Positions 16,222 through 25,111 of a DNA stretch of 32,431 bases are shown one piece after another. The stretch's first letter is position 1, and every line of letters begins with the position of its first letter. Both the position numbers and the translations under genes were made by a program. Under the pieces are notes generated by a model. The model was given only the letters and a program-made list of their open reading frames with translations. It was not told where the DNA came from and ran no database searches. This DNA is from Gemmatimonadaceae bacterium (GTDB taxonomy: Bacteria > Gemmatimonadota > Gemmatimonadetes > Gemmatimonadales > Gemmatimonadaceae): contig JAIETI010000140.1 of NCBI GenBank assembly GCA_019745365.1, positions 1 to 32,431 on the forward strand, given 5' to 3'.

Positions 16222-19023
16222 ATGGTTGGACGACTCGTGAGGCTGCTGTCTCTCTGCCTCATCGCCGCTGGCACCGCCGCGGCGCAGAACGGCACGATCG
16301 CCGGAAAGGTCACGGCAGCCACTGGCGGCGCACCTCTCGCCAGCGCTCGTGTGCAGGTCACGCAGGGCATCACGGTTGTAGCGTCGGTCGCGACGAATGA
16401 GGACGGCAGCTATCGCGTCGCCAACGTGAAGCCCGGCACCTACGTGGTCGCCGCGAGCCGGATCGGCTACGCCGCAAAGCGCGCGGCGGGCGTCGTGGTG
16501 AGCTCGGGTGGAACCGCCACCGCGAACTTCGCCCTCGGCGAGGTTGCCACGCAGCTGAACCAGGTCGTCACGACGACCACGCGCGGCGCCGAGCCAGAGA
16601 AGATCCTCGACTCCCCGAACTCGATCTCGGTCGTGACGGCGGAGCGGATCGCGGAGCGTCCTGCGGTCACGGTCACGGACCACCTCCGTGCACAGCCGGG
16701 CTTGGCGATCAGCACCGGCGGCATGGCGCAGGCCAACATCGTCTCGCGCGGCTTCAACAACGCCTTCTCGACGCAGATGCTGATGCTGCAGGACTACCGC
16801 TTCGCCGGTGTCCCGTCGCTCCGCGTCAACGTCCCCTTCCTCTTCACGGGAACGGGCGACGACATCGATCGTATCGAAGTCCTGCAGGGCCCGGCCTCGG
16901 CGCTCTACGGTCCGAACTCGGCCAACGGTGTGCTCCACGTGATCACGAAGTCGCCCTTCACCTCGCAGGGGACGACGCTGACCGTCGATGGCGGCGAGCG
17001 TTCGCTCCTCCGCGCGGGCGTGCGCCACGCGGGGAAGATCAACGACAAGCTCGCGTTCAAGGTGGCCGGTGAGTATATGACGGCGAACGACTGGGAGTAC
17101 CGGGATCCCAATGAGCCGGCAACGTTCCCGGTCCGCTCCGATGTGCCCGTCGCGCGTCAGGGGAAGCCGGCGGGGCGTGACTTCTCGCTCCTCCGCTACT
17201 CGGGCGAAGGGCGCCTCGACTACCGTCCGGGTGAGAACACCGAACTCATCAGCTCGGTCGGCTACTCGAAGATCGGCAACGCGCTCGAGCTCACGACGAC
17301 CTTCGGCGCCGCGCAGGCGAAGAACTGGTCGTACCTGAACTTCCAGGAGCGCTTCCGTCACAAGAAGTTCTTCGCCCAGGTGTTCTACAACGCGTCGAAC
17401 GCCGGCAACGATGGCCCGCAGGACTTGAACGGCACCTACTATCTTCGCAGCGGCATTCCCGTGGTCGATCAGTCATCGGTGCTCGTGGGTCAGGTGCAGC
17501 AGGGCTTCAACTTCGCCGGAACCAAGTTCACGGGCGGCATCGACTACATCCACACCAACCCGGTCACGCAGGGCACGATCAACGGGCGCAATGAGGACGA
17601 CGACAAGATCACCGAGATCGGTGCCTACCTCCAGTCGACCACTCCGCTGACGAAGAAGCTCGACCTCATCCTCGCGGCGCGCGGCGACCAGAACAACCGG
17701 ATCGAGGGCGGTCAGTTCTCGCCCCGCGGTGCCTTCGTCTATAAGGCGAACGCGAACAACAATTTCCGTTTCACCTACAACCGCGCGTTCAACTCGCCCG
17801 CGGCGTTCTCGTTCTTCCTCGATCAGTACTCCGGCCGCACGCCGGCCCCGGGGATGGACGTGCAGATCATGGGTAACCAGCCCAAGAAGGGGTGGAACTT
17901 CGCCCGCAACTGCGATCCCGCGATCAATGCCGGCATCTGCATGCGCTCGCCGTATGCGCCAGGCGTCGGTGCCTCGACGGCCGCAAACGCCTTCCCGGCT
18001 TTCATGGCCGCGCTCCCGACCGTCGTGCAGGGGCTGACGACGATCTCGGACGCGCAGAAGGCCCAGCTCCTCGGGCTCCTGCAGCAGCTCAACCCGATCC
18101 TCTCGCAGCTCCGGCCGACGTCGGCGCAGGTCGGCACCACGCTCCGCGACCTTGCCATCTCGGGGAACCCGGTGATCGCCGCCTCGGCGGTGAACAACTA
18201 CGCCCCGCTCGGCGCCTCGTTCAACAACACGTATGAACTCGGCTGGAAGGGGATCTACAAGGAGAAGCTCCGCGTCTCGCTCGATCTCTGGTATCAGATC
18301 CGCGCCACCGATCCGCCGACGCAGCTCCTCAACCCGGGTGTGTTCTATGATCCGGCCACGCTGGGTGCGTACATCGGTGGCCAGGTCGGCGCCGGGCTGA
18401 TCGCCTCGGGCGTGCCGGCGCAGGTCGCCTCGGCGACGGCGACGGCGGCGGCCGGCGCGCTGGTGCCGCTCATGGCAGCGATCCCGCAGGGGGCGCTCGC
18501 CTTCGACAACCCGCTCTACACGAAGCCGTACCTTGTGTTCTCGTATCAGAACAACACGAGCCAGGTGGATGTGCGCGGCGCGGACTTCGCGTTCGACTAC
18601 CTCGTCGACGATCAGTGGACGCTCTCGGGGACGTACTCGCGCCTCGGCCAGAACGTCTGGAATCAGATCGGCGGCAAGGCCAACCCGCTCGCGGCGAACG
18701 CACCGAAGAACCGTGGATCGCTCGCGCTCCGCTATGCGAGCGAGGCCCGCGGCCTGACCCACGAGACCCGCTTCCGCTACACGGACGCGTTCCCGGTCAA
18801 CTCGGGCGTGCTGAACTCGTACAACGTCGGGACGCCGTTCAAGTACAACTCGGTCCCGGTCAACGCGCTGGTCGACGTGCTGGTGAACTGGAGGCTCCCG
18901 ATGACGCAGAACGTGCACTGGGGCGTCAACGTCCAGAACCTCTTCAACACGCCGCTCCCGACCTTCGCGGGCACGCCGAACATCGGCCGCCTGATCACGA
19001 GCCGGTTGCAGTACACGTTCTAG
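16222..19023 (+). CDS. TonB-dependent outer-membrane receptor
   Basis: 933 aa. Signal peptide LVRLLSLCLIAAGTAAAQ (cleavage near 22), then a carboxypeptidase-regulatory-like beta-sandwich (about 25-110, GTIAGKVTAATGGAPLASA). The plug follows (about 125-260: SPNSISVVTAERI, VSRGFNN, IDRIEVLQGPASALYGPNSA). The C-terminal barrel ends in the aromatic LQYTF. An alanine/glutamine-rich helical insert near 590-650 and a CDPAINAGIC pair probably form an outer loop. It imports an unidentified ligand (siderophore, vitamin or sugar types are usual) using TonB energy. ATG 16222 was chosen over GTG 16213 because GAGAGG lies 8 bp before it. Monocistronic, with its own terminator. Confidence 0.95.
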   Translation: MVGRLVRLLSLCLIAAGTAAAQNGTIAGKVTAATGGAPLASARVQVTQGITVVASVATNEDGSYRVANVKPGTYVVAASRIGYAAKRAAGVVVSSGGTATANFALGEVATQLNQVVTTTTRGAEPEKILDSPNSISVVTAERIAERPAVTVTDHLRAQPGLAISTGGMAQANIVSRGFNNAFSTQMLMLQDYRFAGVPSLRVNVPFLFTGTGDDIDRIEVLQGPASALYGPNSANGVLHVITKSPFTSQGTTLTVDGGERSLLRAGVRHAGKINDKLAFKVAGEYMTANDWEYRDPNEPATFPVRSDVPVARQGKPAGRDFSLLRYSGEGRLDYRPGENTELISSVGYSKIGNALELTTTFGAAQAKNWSYLNFQERFRHKKFFAQVFYNASNAGNDGPQDLNGTYYLRSGIPVVDQSSVLVGQVQQGFNFAGTKFTGGIDYIHTNPVTQGTINGRNEDDDKITEIGAYLQSTTPLTKKLDLILAARGDQNNRIEGGQFSPRGAFVYKANANNNFRFTYNRAFNSPAAFSFFLDQYSGRTPAPGMDVQIMGNQPKKGWNFARNCDPAINAGICMRSPYAPGVGASTAANAFPAFMAALPTVVQGLTTISDAQKAQLLGLLQQLNPILSQLRPTSAQVGTTLRDLAISGNPVIAASAVNNYAPLGASFNNTYELGWKGIYKEKLRVSLDLWYQIRATDPPTQLLNPGVFYDPATLGAYIGGQVGAGLIASGVPAQVASATATAAAGALVPLMAAIPQGALAFDNPLYTKPYLVFSYQNNTSQVDVRGADFAFDYLVDDQWTLSGTYSRLGQNVWNQIGGKANPLAANAPKNRGSLALRYASEARGLTHETRFRYTDAFPVNSGVLNSYNVGTPFKYNSVPVNALVDVLVNWRLPMTQNVHWGVNVQNLFNTPLPTFAGTPNIGRLITSRLQYTF

Positions 19024-19043
19024 TCTGATCTGATGGTGGTGGA

Positions 19044-19082
19044 GGGGCGGTGGACCACTCGGTCCACCGCCCCTTCGCTTTC
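19044..19082 (+). terminator. Strong terminator hairpin after TonB-dependent receptor
   Basis: Perfect 13-bp stem GGGGCGGTGGACC (19044-19056) and GGTCCACCGCCCC (19061-19073), loop ACTC, followed by TTCGCTTTC. It lies 20 bp after the receptor stop and 20 bp before the next gene's -10 box. That argues the next gene does not start at ATG 19033, which would put the hairpin inside it. Confidence 0.85.
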
Positions 19083-19090
19083 AGGGCGAC

Positions 19091-19096
19091 TAGCTT
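19091..19096 (+). promoter_or_regulatory. Leaderless -10 box of glycerophosphodiesterase gene
   Basis: TAGCTT ends 5 nt before GTG 19102, the same arrangement and the same hexamer as before the MFS gene at 25989. Confidence 0.5.
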
Positions 19097-19101
19097 TCGG
19101 A

Positions 19102-19890
19102 GTGCATCCACTCACCGACCTCGCGCGCCCGCTCGTGATCGCCCATCGCGGCGATCGGGCGCACGTACCGGAGAACACGGTGGCGGCGATCACCGCAGCG
19201 GTCGCGTTGGGCGTGGATGCGGTGGAGTTCGATGTTCGGCTCAGTGCCGACGGCGAGGTGTTCGTGCTCCACGATCCGACGCTTGAGCGCACGACCGACG
19301 GTGTGGGTCCCGCCGAAGCGCGCCACATGCGGGAGCTGCGCACCGTCGATGCCGGATATCGATGGACGCCGGATGGTGGCCGCACCTTCCCGTTCCGCGG
19401 TCGAGGGATCAGGATCCCGACCCTCGATGAGGTGCTCGACGCACTCCCCGCCGAGCTCCCCGTCATCGTCGAACTCAAGACTGAAGCGGTCGCGTCCGCC
19501 GCACTGGCGATCCTCTCACGGCGCGGCGTCGCGCCCCGCGCACTGATGGGCTCGTTCCGCTCGTCTGCGCTCGCTGATTTCGCCCCGCCCTTCGCGCGAG
19601 GCGCGACGCCGCCACAGGCGGCGGACGCCCTCGTCCGACTCTGCACGGCGCGCGCACCGGCGCCGGCGTACGACGCCATCTGCATCCCGCCGTGGCACGG
19701 GCTGATCCCCGTGCCGGTGAAGGCGCTCGCACGCGCGCACCGGCGCATCGGCGTCGCCACCCATGTCTGGACCGTGAATGACCCCGCGCGCGCCATCGCG
19801 TACTGGGCCGCGGGCGCGACCGGAATCGTCACCGACGATCCGGCAACGATCCTCGAGGCGCGCCGCACATGGCGTGCCCGCTCCTCATAG
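19102..19890 (+). CDS. Glycerophosphodiester phosphodiesterase
   Basis: GDPD-family TIM-barrel enzyme, 262 aa, hydrolysing glycerophosphodiesters to glycerol-3-phosphate and an alcohol. Active-site residues are visible: H15-R16 in AHRGD, PENT, metal ligands E42 and D44 in VEFDVRLSADG, and the second catalytic histidine H57 in LHDPTLERTT. The C-terminal VWTVNDP and GIVTDDP are also typical. No signal peptide, so it is cytosolic. GTG 19102 was chosen because an upstream ATG (19033) would place the receptor's terminator inside the gene. The ABC exporter begins shortly after. Confidence 0.93.
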   Translation: MHPLTDLARPLVIAHRGDRAHVPENTVAAITAAVALGVDAVEFDVRLSADGEVFVLHDPTLERTTDGVGPAEARHMRELRTVDAGYRWTPDGGRTFPFRGRGIRIPTLDEVLDALPAELPVIVELKTEAVASAALAILSRRGVAPRALMGSFRSSALADFAPPFARGATPPQAADALVRLCTARAPAPAYDAICIPPWHGLIPVPVKALARAHRRIGVATHVWTVNDPARAIAYWAAGATGIVTDDPATILEARRTWRARSS

Positions 19891-19915
19891 CTCTTCTCAC
19901 ACCGCACTCGACCTC

Positions 19916-21793
19916 GTGGCCGCTCCGACCCCTCCCAAGAAGCGCACCGACTACGCCAAGGCGTGGCCCGAAGCGCGCGCGCTGATGTGGACGCACCGGT
20001 GGCAACTCGCCCTCGGGCTCGGCATCATGCTGATCAATCGAGCGGCAGGGTTCGTCCTCCCCGCGAGCTCGAAGACGCTGATCGACGAAGTGATCGGCAA
20101 CAAGAACTACGACCTGATCATCCCGCTCGCGCTCGCGCAGGGTGGCGCGACGCTGATCCAAGCGATGAGCTCGTTCGCGCTCTCGCAGATCATCTCGGTC
20201 GCGGGGCAGCGTGCGATCACCGACCTCCGGCGGCGCGTGCAGGCACGGGTGCTCCGACTCCCCGTGAGCTTCTTCGACGCCACGCAGAGTGGCGTGCTCA
20301 TCAATCGCGTGCTGAACGATGCCGAAGGGATCCGCAACCTGATCGGCACGGGGATCATCCAGCTCGTCGGCGGCGTGCTCACGGCGCTCGTCGCGCTCGG
20401 CGTGCTCTTCTGGATCAACTGGCAGATGACCACCGCGACGATCGCCTTCCTCGCCGCGTTCGGCGTGGCGATGGGGTACGCGTTCAAGACACTGCGCCCG
20501 GTCTTCCGCGAACGCTCCGTGATCAGCGCGGAGGTGAGCGGACGCCTCGGGCAGGCGATGGGCGGCGCGCGCGTGGTGAAGGTGTACACGGCAGAGAAGC
20601 GCGAGGAGATCGTCTTCACGAAGGGCGCGCATCGCCTCTTCCGGAACGTCGCGCGGACGATCACGGGCACGTCGGCGATCGGCGCGCTCAGCAACGTCAT
20701 CATCGGCTCGGTCAGCGTCGTCCTCTCGGTGATCGGTGCCAAAGCGATCCTCGCCGGCACGATGACGCTCGGCGATTTCGTGATGTACCTCTTCTTCGTC
20801 GCGCTCGTGACGATCCCGGTGGTGCAGATCGCGAGCATCGGCACCCAGATCTCCGAGGCCTTCGCCGGGCTCGACCGCATCCGCGAGATCATGGAGACGC
20901 CCACGGAGGACGAGCACGACGCGGCGAAGCCCGCGGATACCCCGATCGGTGGCGACATCGCCTTCGAGGGTGTGGGCTTCGAGTACCGCGAAGGGACCCC
21001 GGTGCTCTCCGACGTCAGCTTCGTCGCTCCTGAGGGCACAACCACTGCGCTTGTCGGTTCGAGCGGATCGGGGAAGAGCACGCTCATCTCGCTCATCATG
21101 GCGTTCAATCGGCCGAAGACCGGGCGCGTGACGATCGGAGGCCACGATCTCAACGACCTCCGCGTCCGCGAGTACCGCAGCCATCTCGGCGTGGTGCTCC
21201 AAGACAACTTCCTCTTCGACGGCACCGTCGCCGACAACATCGCCTTCTCCAAGCCCGGCGCCTCGATGGAGGAGGTCCGCGCCGCCGCGCGTGTCGCGCA
21301 CTGCGACGACTTCGTCTCGCAGTTCCCCGATGGCTACGACACCGTCGTGGGCGAACGCGGCGTGAAGCTCTCCGGCGGCCAGCGGCAGCGGGTGGCGATC
21401 GCGCGCGCGATCCTTGCTGATCCGACGATCCTCATCCTCGACGAAGCGACCTCGAGCCTCGATTCGGAGAGCGAGCAGCAGATCAAGGCCGGGCTCGCCG
21501 CGCTACGCTCCGGGCGCACCTCATTCGTCATCGCGCACCGACTCTCCACGATCCAGAGCGCGGACCAGATCCTCGTCCTCGAAGGGGGGCAGATCGTCGA
21601 GCGCGGAACGCACACCGAACTCCTCGCCAAGAACGGGCGCTATCGCCAGCTCTACGACACGCAGTATCAGCTCGAACACGACCAGTTCATCAACCCTGGC
21701 GAGGACTTTACGCCCGAGCCGCCGAAGGTGCAGGGCGGGATCAGAACGACTCCGGCCACGCAGCTCTCGGACTTTCAACTGACGGACCGCTGA
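19916..21793 (+). CDS. ABC exporter, fused membrane and ATPase domains
   Basis: Half-transporter of the MsbA/lipid-or-drug exporter type, 625 aa. Six transmembrane helices lie between about 28 and 315. The ATPase domain has Walker A GSSGSGKST (381-389), Q-loop Q429, signature LSGGQ (485-489), Walker B ILILDEATSSLDS (from 505) and the H-loop VIAHRLS. All are intact. It should work as a homodimer in the inner membrane. The substrate is not readable; lipids are plausible beside a glycerophosphodiesterase. The start is uncertain: GTG 19916 gives a short cytoplasmic lead-in, and GTG 19874 would overlap the upstream gene. The C-terminus has a 35-residue polar tail. Confidence 0.95.
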   Translation: MAAPTPPKKRTDYAKAWPEARALMWTHRWQLALGLGIMLINRAAGFVLPASSKTLIDEVIGNKNYDLIIPLALAQGGATLIQAMSSFALSQIISVAGQRAITDLRRRVQARVLRLPVSFFDATQSGVLINRVLNDAEGIRNLIGTGIIQLVGGVLTALVALGVLFWINWQMTTATIAFLAAFGVAMGYAFKTLRPVFRERSVISAEVSGRLGQAMGGARVVKVYTAEKREEIVFTKGAHRLFRNVARTITGTSAIGALSNVIIGSVSVVLSVIGAKAILAGTMTLGDFVMYLFFVALVTIPVVQIASIGTQISEAFAGLDRIREIMETPTEDEHDAAKPADTPIGGDIAFEGVGFEYREGTPVLSDVSFVAPEGTTTALVGSSGSGKSTLISLIMAFNRPKTGRVTIGGHDLNDLRVREYRSHLGVVLQDNFLFDGTVADNIAFSKPGASMEEVRAAARVAHCDDFVSQFPDGYDTVVGERGVKLSGGQRQRVAIARAILADPTILILDEATSSLDSESEQQIKAGLAALRSGRTSFVIAHRLSTIQSADQILVLEGGQIVERGTHTELLAKNGRYRQLYDTQYQLEHDQFINPGEDFTPEPPKVQGGIRTTPATQLSDFQLTDR

Positions 21794-21892
21794 GTCTGGC
21801 ACCTCCGAAGGCAGCCCTATCCAGCGCGCGGCCGGTCGGGGTCGTCGCGTCGGAGCCGTCGCTCGCGCTCGCTGGGGTCCGTACCGCCGCCG

Positions 21893-21898
21893 TAGAAT
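21893..21898 (+). promoter_or_regulatory. Leaderless -10 box of quinoprotein gene
   Basis: TAGAAT ends 5 nt before ATG 21904. AGGGA lies between them but is too close to the ATG to act as a ribosome-binding site. The rest of the 110-bp gap (21794-21903) shows no gene. Confidence 0.45.
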
Positions 21899-21903
21899 AG
21901 GGA

Positions 21904-23958
21904 ATGCCCCAACCTCGCATCCGTACGCTGCTCGCGTGCGCCGCGCTCCTCAGCGCCTGTGCGCGCGACACCGTCGACTGGCCCGTCTACCAAGGGAGCG
22001 ACGACAAGACGCACTACACCACCCTCGCGCAGATCTCGCCCGCCAACGTGGCGACGCTGCGTGAGGCGTGGCGCTACGACACCAAGGACGCGTTTCCAGG
22101 ATCGGAGATGCAGTCGAATGCCGTCGTCATCGACGGCGTGCTCTACGCGATGTCGCCGAAGCAACGCGCCTTCGCCCTCGACGCGGCCACCGGGAAGGAA
22201 CGCTGGAGCTTCGATCCAACCAATGGGAAGTTCACCGGCCCGCGCATCCGCTATCGCGGCGGCGTCGTGCACGACGGGCGCGTGTACTTCAACTACCGCT
22301 ATCGCCTCTTCTCCCTCGACGCGGCCACGGGAAAGCCCGCTGCCGGGTGGGGAAGCGACAGCGGCTGGGTCGATCTCCGCGCGGGGCTCGATCGGCCCGT
22401 CGCTGGGCTCTCGGTCAGTGCGAGCACGCCGGGAACGGTGTACCGTGACATGCTCATCATCGGCACCTCGGTCCCCGAAGCACTTCCTTCAGCACCGGGT
22501 GACATCCGCGCCTACGATGTGAAGACGGGCGCCATCCGCTGGACCTTTCACACCATCCCGCGTCCCGGCGAAGCCGGCTACGAGACGTGGCCACCAGAGG
22601 CGTGGAAGGTCGCCGGCGGCGCGAATGCGTGGTCGGGCGTCACGGTCGATCAGCAGCGCGGGATGGTCTTCTTCGCCACCGGCTCGGCCTCATTCGACTT
22701 CTACGGCGCCAACCGCGTCGGCGACAACCTGTTCGCGAACTCGATCGTCGCGCTCGACGCCGCGACGGGGCGCCTCCGTTGGTACTTCCAAGGCCTCAAA
22801 CACGACCTCTGGGATCGCGACTTCCCGGCCGCGCCGACGCTCGTGACGGTACAGCGCAACGGCAAGCCAGTCGATGCGGTCGCGCAGATCACCAAGACCG
22901 GACACGTCTGGCTCCTCGATCGCGAGACCGGCGCCGAGCTCTTCCCCAGCGAGTGGAAGCCGATGCCGCGCGCCGAACTCGCGGGCGACGTCACCGCCGA
23001 CTCACAGCGCTTCCCCACCCTCCCCAAGCCCTTCGCGCGGCAAGCGCTCACCGAAGAGCTGCTCACCGACCGCACCCCTGAGGCGCACGCGGCAGCGCTC
23101 AAGATCTTCAAGGAGAACCCGACCCCACATCCCTTCACGCCACCCAACGAGAAGGGGATCATCATTTTCCCCGGCGTCGATGGGGGCGGTGAGTACGGCG
23201 GCCCCGCCTTCGATCCGAAGACCGGCATGCTCTACGTCAACTCGAACGAGATGGGATGGATCCTGAAGATCGTCCCGCGCGAGGAGCGCTCGCTCTTCGG
23301 CGCGTACTGCGCCGAATGCCACGGGTCCAAGTCCTCACCAGTGGGCCCCACGTTAACTGGCGTCGCCAAGCGCCTGAGTCGCGAGCAGATCACCAACGCG
23401 ATCCGCAGCGGCACCGGACGCATGCCCGCCTTCGCCACCGCGCTCGGCGACAGCTCCATCGCGGAGCTGACCGAGTATCTCGTCAGCGGAAAGCCCCCGA
23501 CGCGCACGCCGAAGAGCGTGCCGACCTTTCTCAAGTACCGCAACACGACGTTCGACATCTTCCTCGACCACGAGGGCTACCCGGCCATCAAGCCACCATG
23601 GGGGACGCTCAATGCGATCGACCTCAACAGCGGCGAGACCCGCTGGGCGATCCCGTTCGGGGAGTACCCCGCGCTCGCAGCGAAGGGGATGACGCAGACC
23701 GGGAGCGACAACTACGGCGGCGCGATCGTGACGGAGAACGGGTTGTTGATCATCGCCGCGACCACCTACGACAACAAGATCCGCGCCTTCGACAAGTCGA
23801 ATGGCCGTCTGCTCTGGGAGGCCCTGCTCCCCGCCGCCGGGAACACCACACCATCGACCTACATGGTCGACGGCAAGCAGTACATCGTCATCGCGTGCGG
23901 CGGTGGAAAGAACGGCGCGCCGAGCGGTGGCAGCTACGTGGCGTTCGCGCTCCCCTAG
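21904..23958 (+). CDS. PQQ-type quinoprotein dehydrogenase with inserted cytochrome c domain
   Basis: 684 aa lipoprotein (lipobox LLSAC, C19). Propeller repeats show the PQQ-enzyme tryptophan-docking pattern, such as ALDAATGKERW, AYDVKTGAIRW, ALDAATGRLRW and AIDLNSGETRW. GLKHDLWDRDFPAAPTL is typical of membrane-type sugar/alcohol dehydrogenases. Between blades lies a small cytochrome c: CAECH (C469, C472, H473) and axial M507 in GRMPAF. It would oxidise an alcohol, sugar or polyol in the periplasm and pass electrons through its own heme to the respiratory chain. No PQQ synthesis genes are nearby. The next gene is an FMN hydroxyacid oxidase, so related substrates are possible. Confidence 0.92.
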   Translation: MPQPRIRTLLACAALLSACARDTVDWPVYQGSDDKTHYTTLAQISPANVATLREAWRYDTKDAFPGSEMQSNAVVIDGVLYAMSPKQRAFALDAATGKERWSFDPTNGKFTGPRIRYRGGVVHDGRVYFNYRYRLFSLDAATGKPAAGWGSDSGWVDLRAGLDRPVAGLSVSASTPGTVYRDMLIIGTSVPEALPSAPGDIRAYDVKTGAIRWTFHTIPRPGEAGYETWPPEAWKVAGGANAWSGVTVDQQRGMVFFATGSASFDFYGANRVGDNLFANSIVALDAATGRLRWYFQGLKHDLWDRDFPAAPTLVTVQRNGKPVDAVAQITKTGHVWLLDRETGAELFPSEWKPMPRAELAGDVTADSQRFPTLPKPFARQALTEELLTDRTPEAHAAALKIFKENPTPHPFTPPNEKGIIIFPGVDGGGEYGGPAFDPKTGMLYVNSNEMGWILKIVPREERSLFGAYCAECHGSKSSPVGPTLTGVAKRLSREQITNAIRSGTGRMPAFATALGDSSIAELTEYLVSGKPPTRTPKSVPTFLKYRNTTFDIFLDHEGYPAIKPPWGTLNAIDLNSGETRWAIPFGEYPALAAKGMTQTGSDNYGGAIVTENGLLIIAATTYDNKIRAFDKSNGRLLWEALLPAAGNTTPSTYMVDGKQYIVIACGGGKNGAPSGGSYVAFALP

Positions 23959-24023
23959 CTCCGGTCGCGGGAGCTGCGGGTGCCCCAGTTGCGGCCAAGG
24001 GTGCGAAGCGAGAGCGTTCACCG

Positions 24024-25097
24024 ATGGACTCGCCCCTGCTCTCCCCCGCCGAATGGCAGGAGGCCGCGCGCACGCGGCTCCCCCTCCCCACGTATGACTA
24101 TTTCGCTGGCGGCGCGCGTGACGAGATCACGCTGCGCCAGGCGAGCGCGGCGTGGGACGCGATCGGCATCCGTTACCATGTGCTCCGCGGCGTCGGCGAC
24201 CGGACCACCGCGACGACCATCCTCGGACACGACGTCGCCTTTCCCGCGGTGATCGCGCCGATGGCGTTCCAACGGCTCGCCCACCCCGATGGCGAGCTCG
24301 CGACCGCGCGTGCCGCGGCGCGCGCCGGGATCGGGATGACGCTGTCGACGCTCGCGACCACACCGATGGAGGAAGTCCGGGCCGCCGCGCCCGACGCGCC
24401 CCTCTGGTTCCAGCTCTACGTGTACCAGGATCGCGGCGCCACGCGCGCCCTCGTCCAACGCGCCGAGGCCGCAGGGTACTCCGCGATCGTCCTCACCGTC
24501 GATCTCCCCGTGCACGGCACGCGCGAGCGCGATGTGCGCAACGGCTTCACCCTCCCCGACGATGTCCGCATCGGCAACGCGGTCGCGAATGTCGATACGC
24601 TCCCCGACGTGCACGGCTCCTCGCTCGCGAAGTTCATCACCGACCAGTTCGAGCACTCCCTCACCTTCGACGACCTCGCCGAGCTCTGCGACGCTACCGA
24701 ACTCCCGGTGTTCGTGAAGGGCGTCGTCCGTGGCGATGATGCGTCCGAGGCGATCGAGCATGGCGCGGCCGGCATCGTCGTCTCCAACCACGGCGGGCGG
24801 CAGCTCGACGGTGCGATCAGCACCGCGCGTGCGTTGGGCGAGGTCGCGCAAGCGGTGGATCGACGCGTGCCGGTCCTCGTCGACGGTGGGATCCGCCGCG
24901 GATCGCATCTGCTCCGCGCCATCGCGCTCGGCGCGGACGCCGCGATGATCGGACGCCCCGTCCTCTGGGGGCTCACCGTCGGCGGGGAGGAGGGTGCCGT
25001 GCGCGTCCTCCATCAGCTCCGCACGGAGTTCGATGAAGCGCTCGCGCTCGCCGGCTGTCACGCGCCGGACGAGCTCTCGCTCGATCTTCTCGACTGA
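24024..25097 (+). CDS. FMN-dependent alpha-hydroxy-acid oxidase/dehydrogenase
   Basis: Glycolate-oxidase/lactate-oxidase family TIM barrel, 357 aa, oxidising an L-2-hydroxy acid to the 2-oxo acid. Seen motifs are YDYFAGGA (Y24), IAPMAFQRL, QLYVYQDR (Y132), FMN-binding K232 in VKGV, catalytic H256 and R259 in SNHGGRQLDG, and the phosphate site VDGGIRRGSH. No membrane anchor is visible, which favours a soluble oxidase over respiratory LldD. The substrate (lactate, glycolate, mandelate) cannot be set from sequence. It lies 65 bp after the quinoprotein gene, probably the same transcript. Confidence 0.94.
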   Translation: MDSPLLSPAEWQEAARTRLPLPTYDYFAGGARDEITLRQASAAWDAIGIRYHVLRGVGDRTTATTILGHDVAFPAVIAPMAFQRLAHPDGELATARAAARAGIGMTLSTLATTPMEEVRAAAPDAPLWFQLYVYQDRGATRALVQRAEAAGYSAIVLTVDLPVHGTRERDVRNGFTLPDDVRIGNAVANVDTLPDVHGSSLAKFITDQFEHSLTFDDLAELCDATELPVFVKGVVRGDDASEAIEHGAAGIVVSNHGGRQLDGAISTARALGEVAQAVDRRVPVLVDGGIRRGSHLLRAIALGADAAMIGRPVLWGLTVGGEEGAVRVLHQLRTEFDEALALAGCHAPDELSLDLLD

Positions 25098-25111
25098 CCC
25101 CGCGCGACTCC

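Noticed and set aside
19033-19101. Glycerophosphodiesterase starting at ATG 19033
   Set aside because: It would put the 13-bp terminator hairpin inside the coding region and add a 23-residue non-homologous N-terminus. GTG 19102 has a -10 box at the standard distance.
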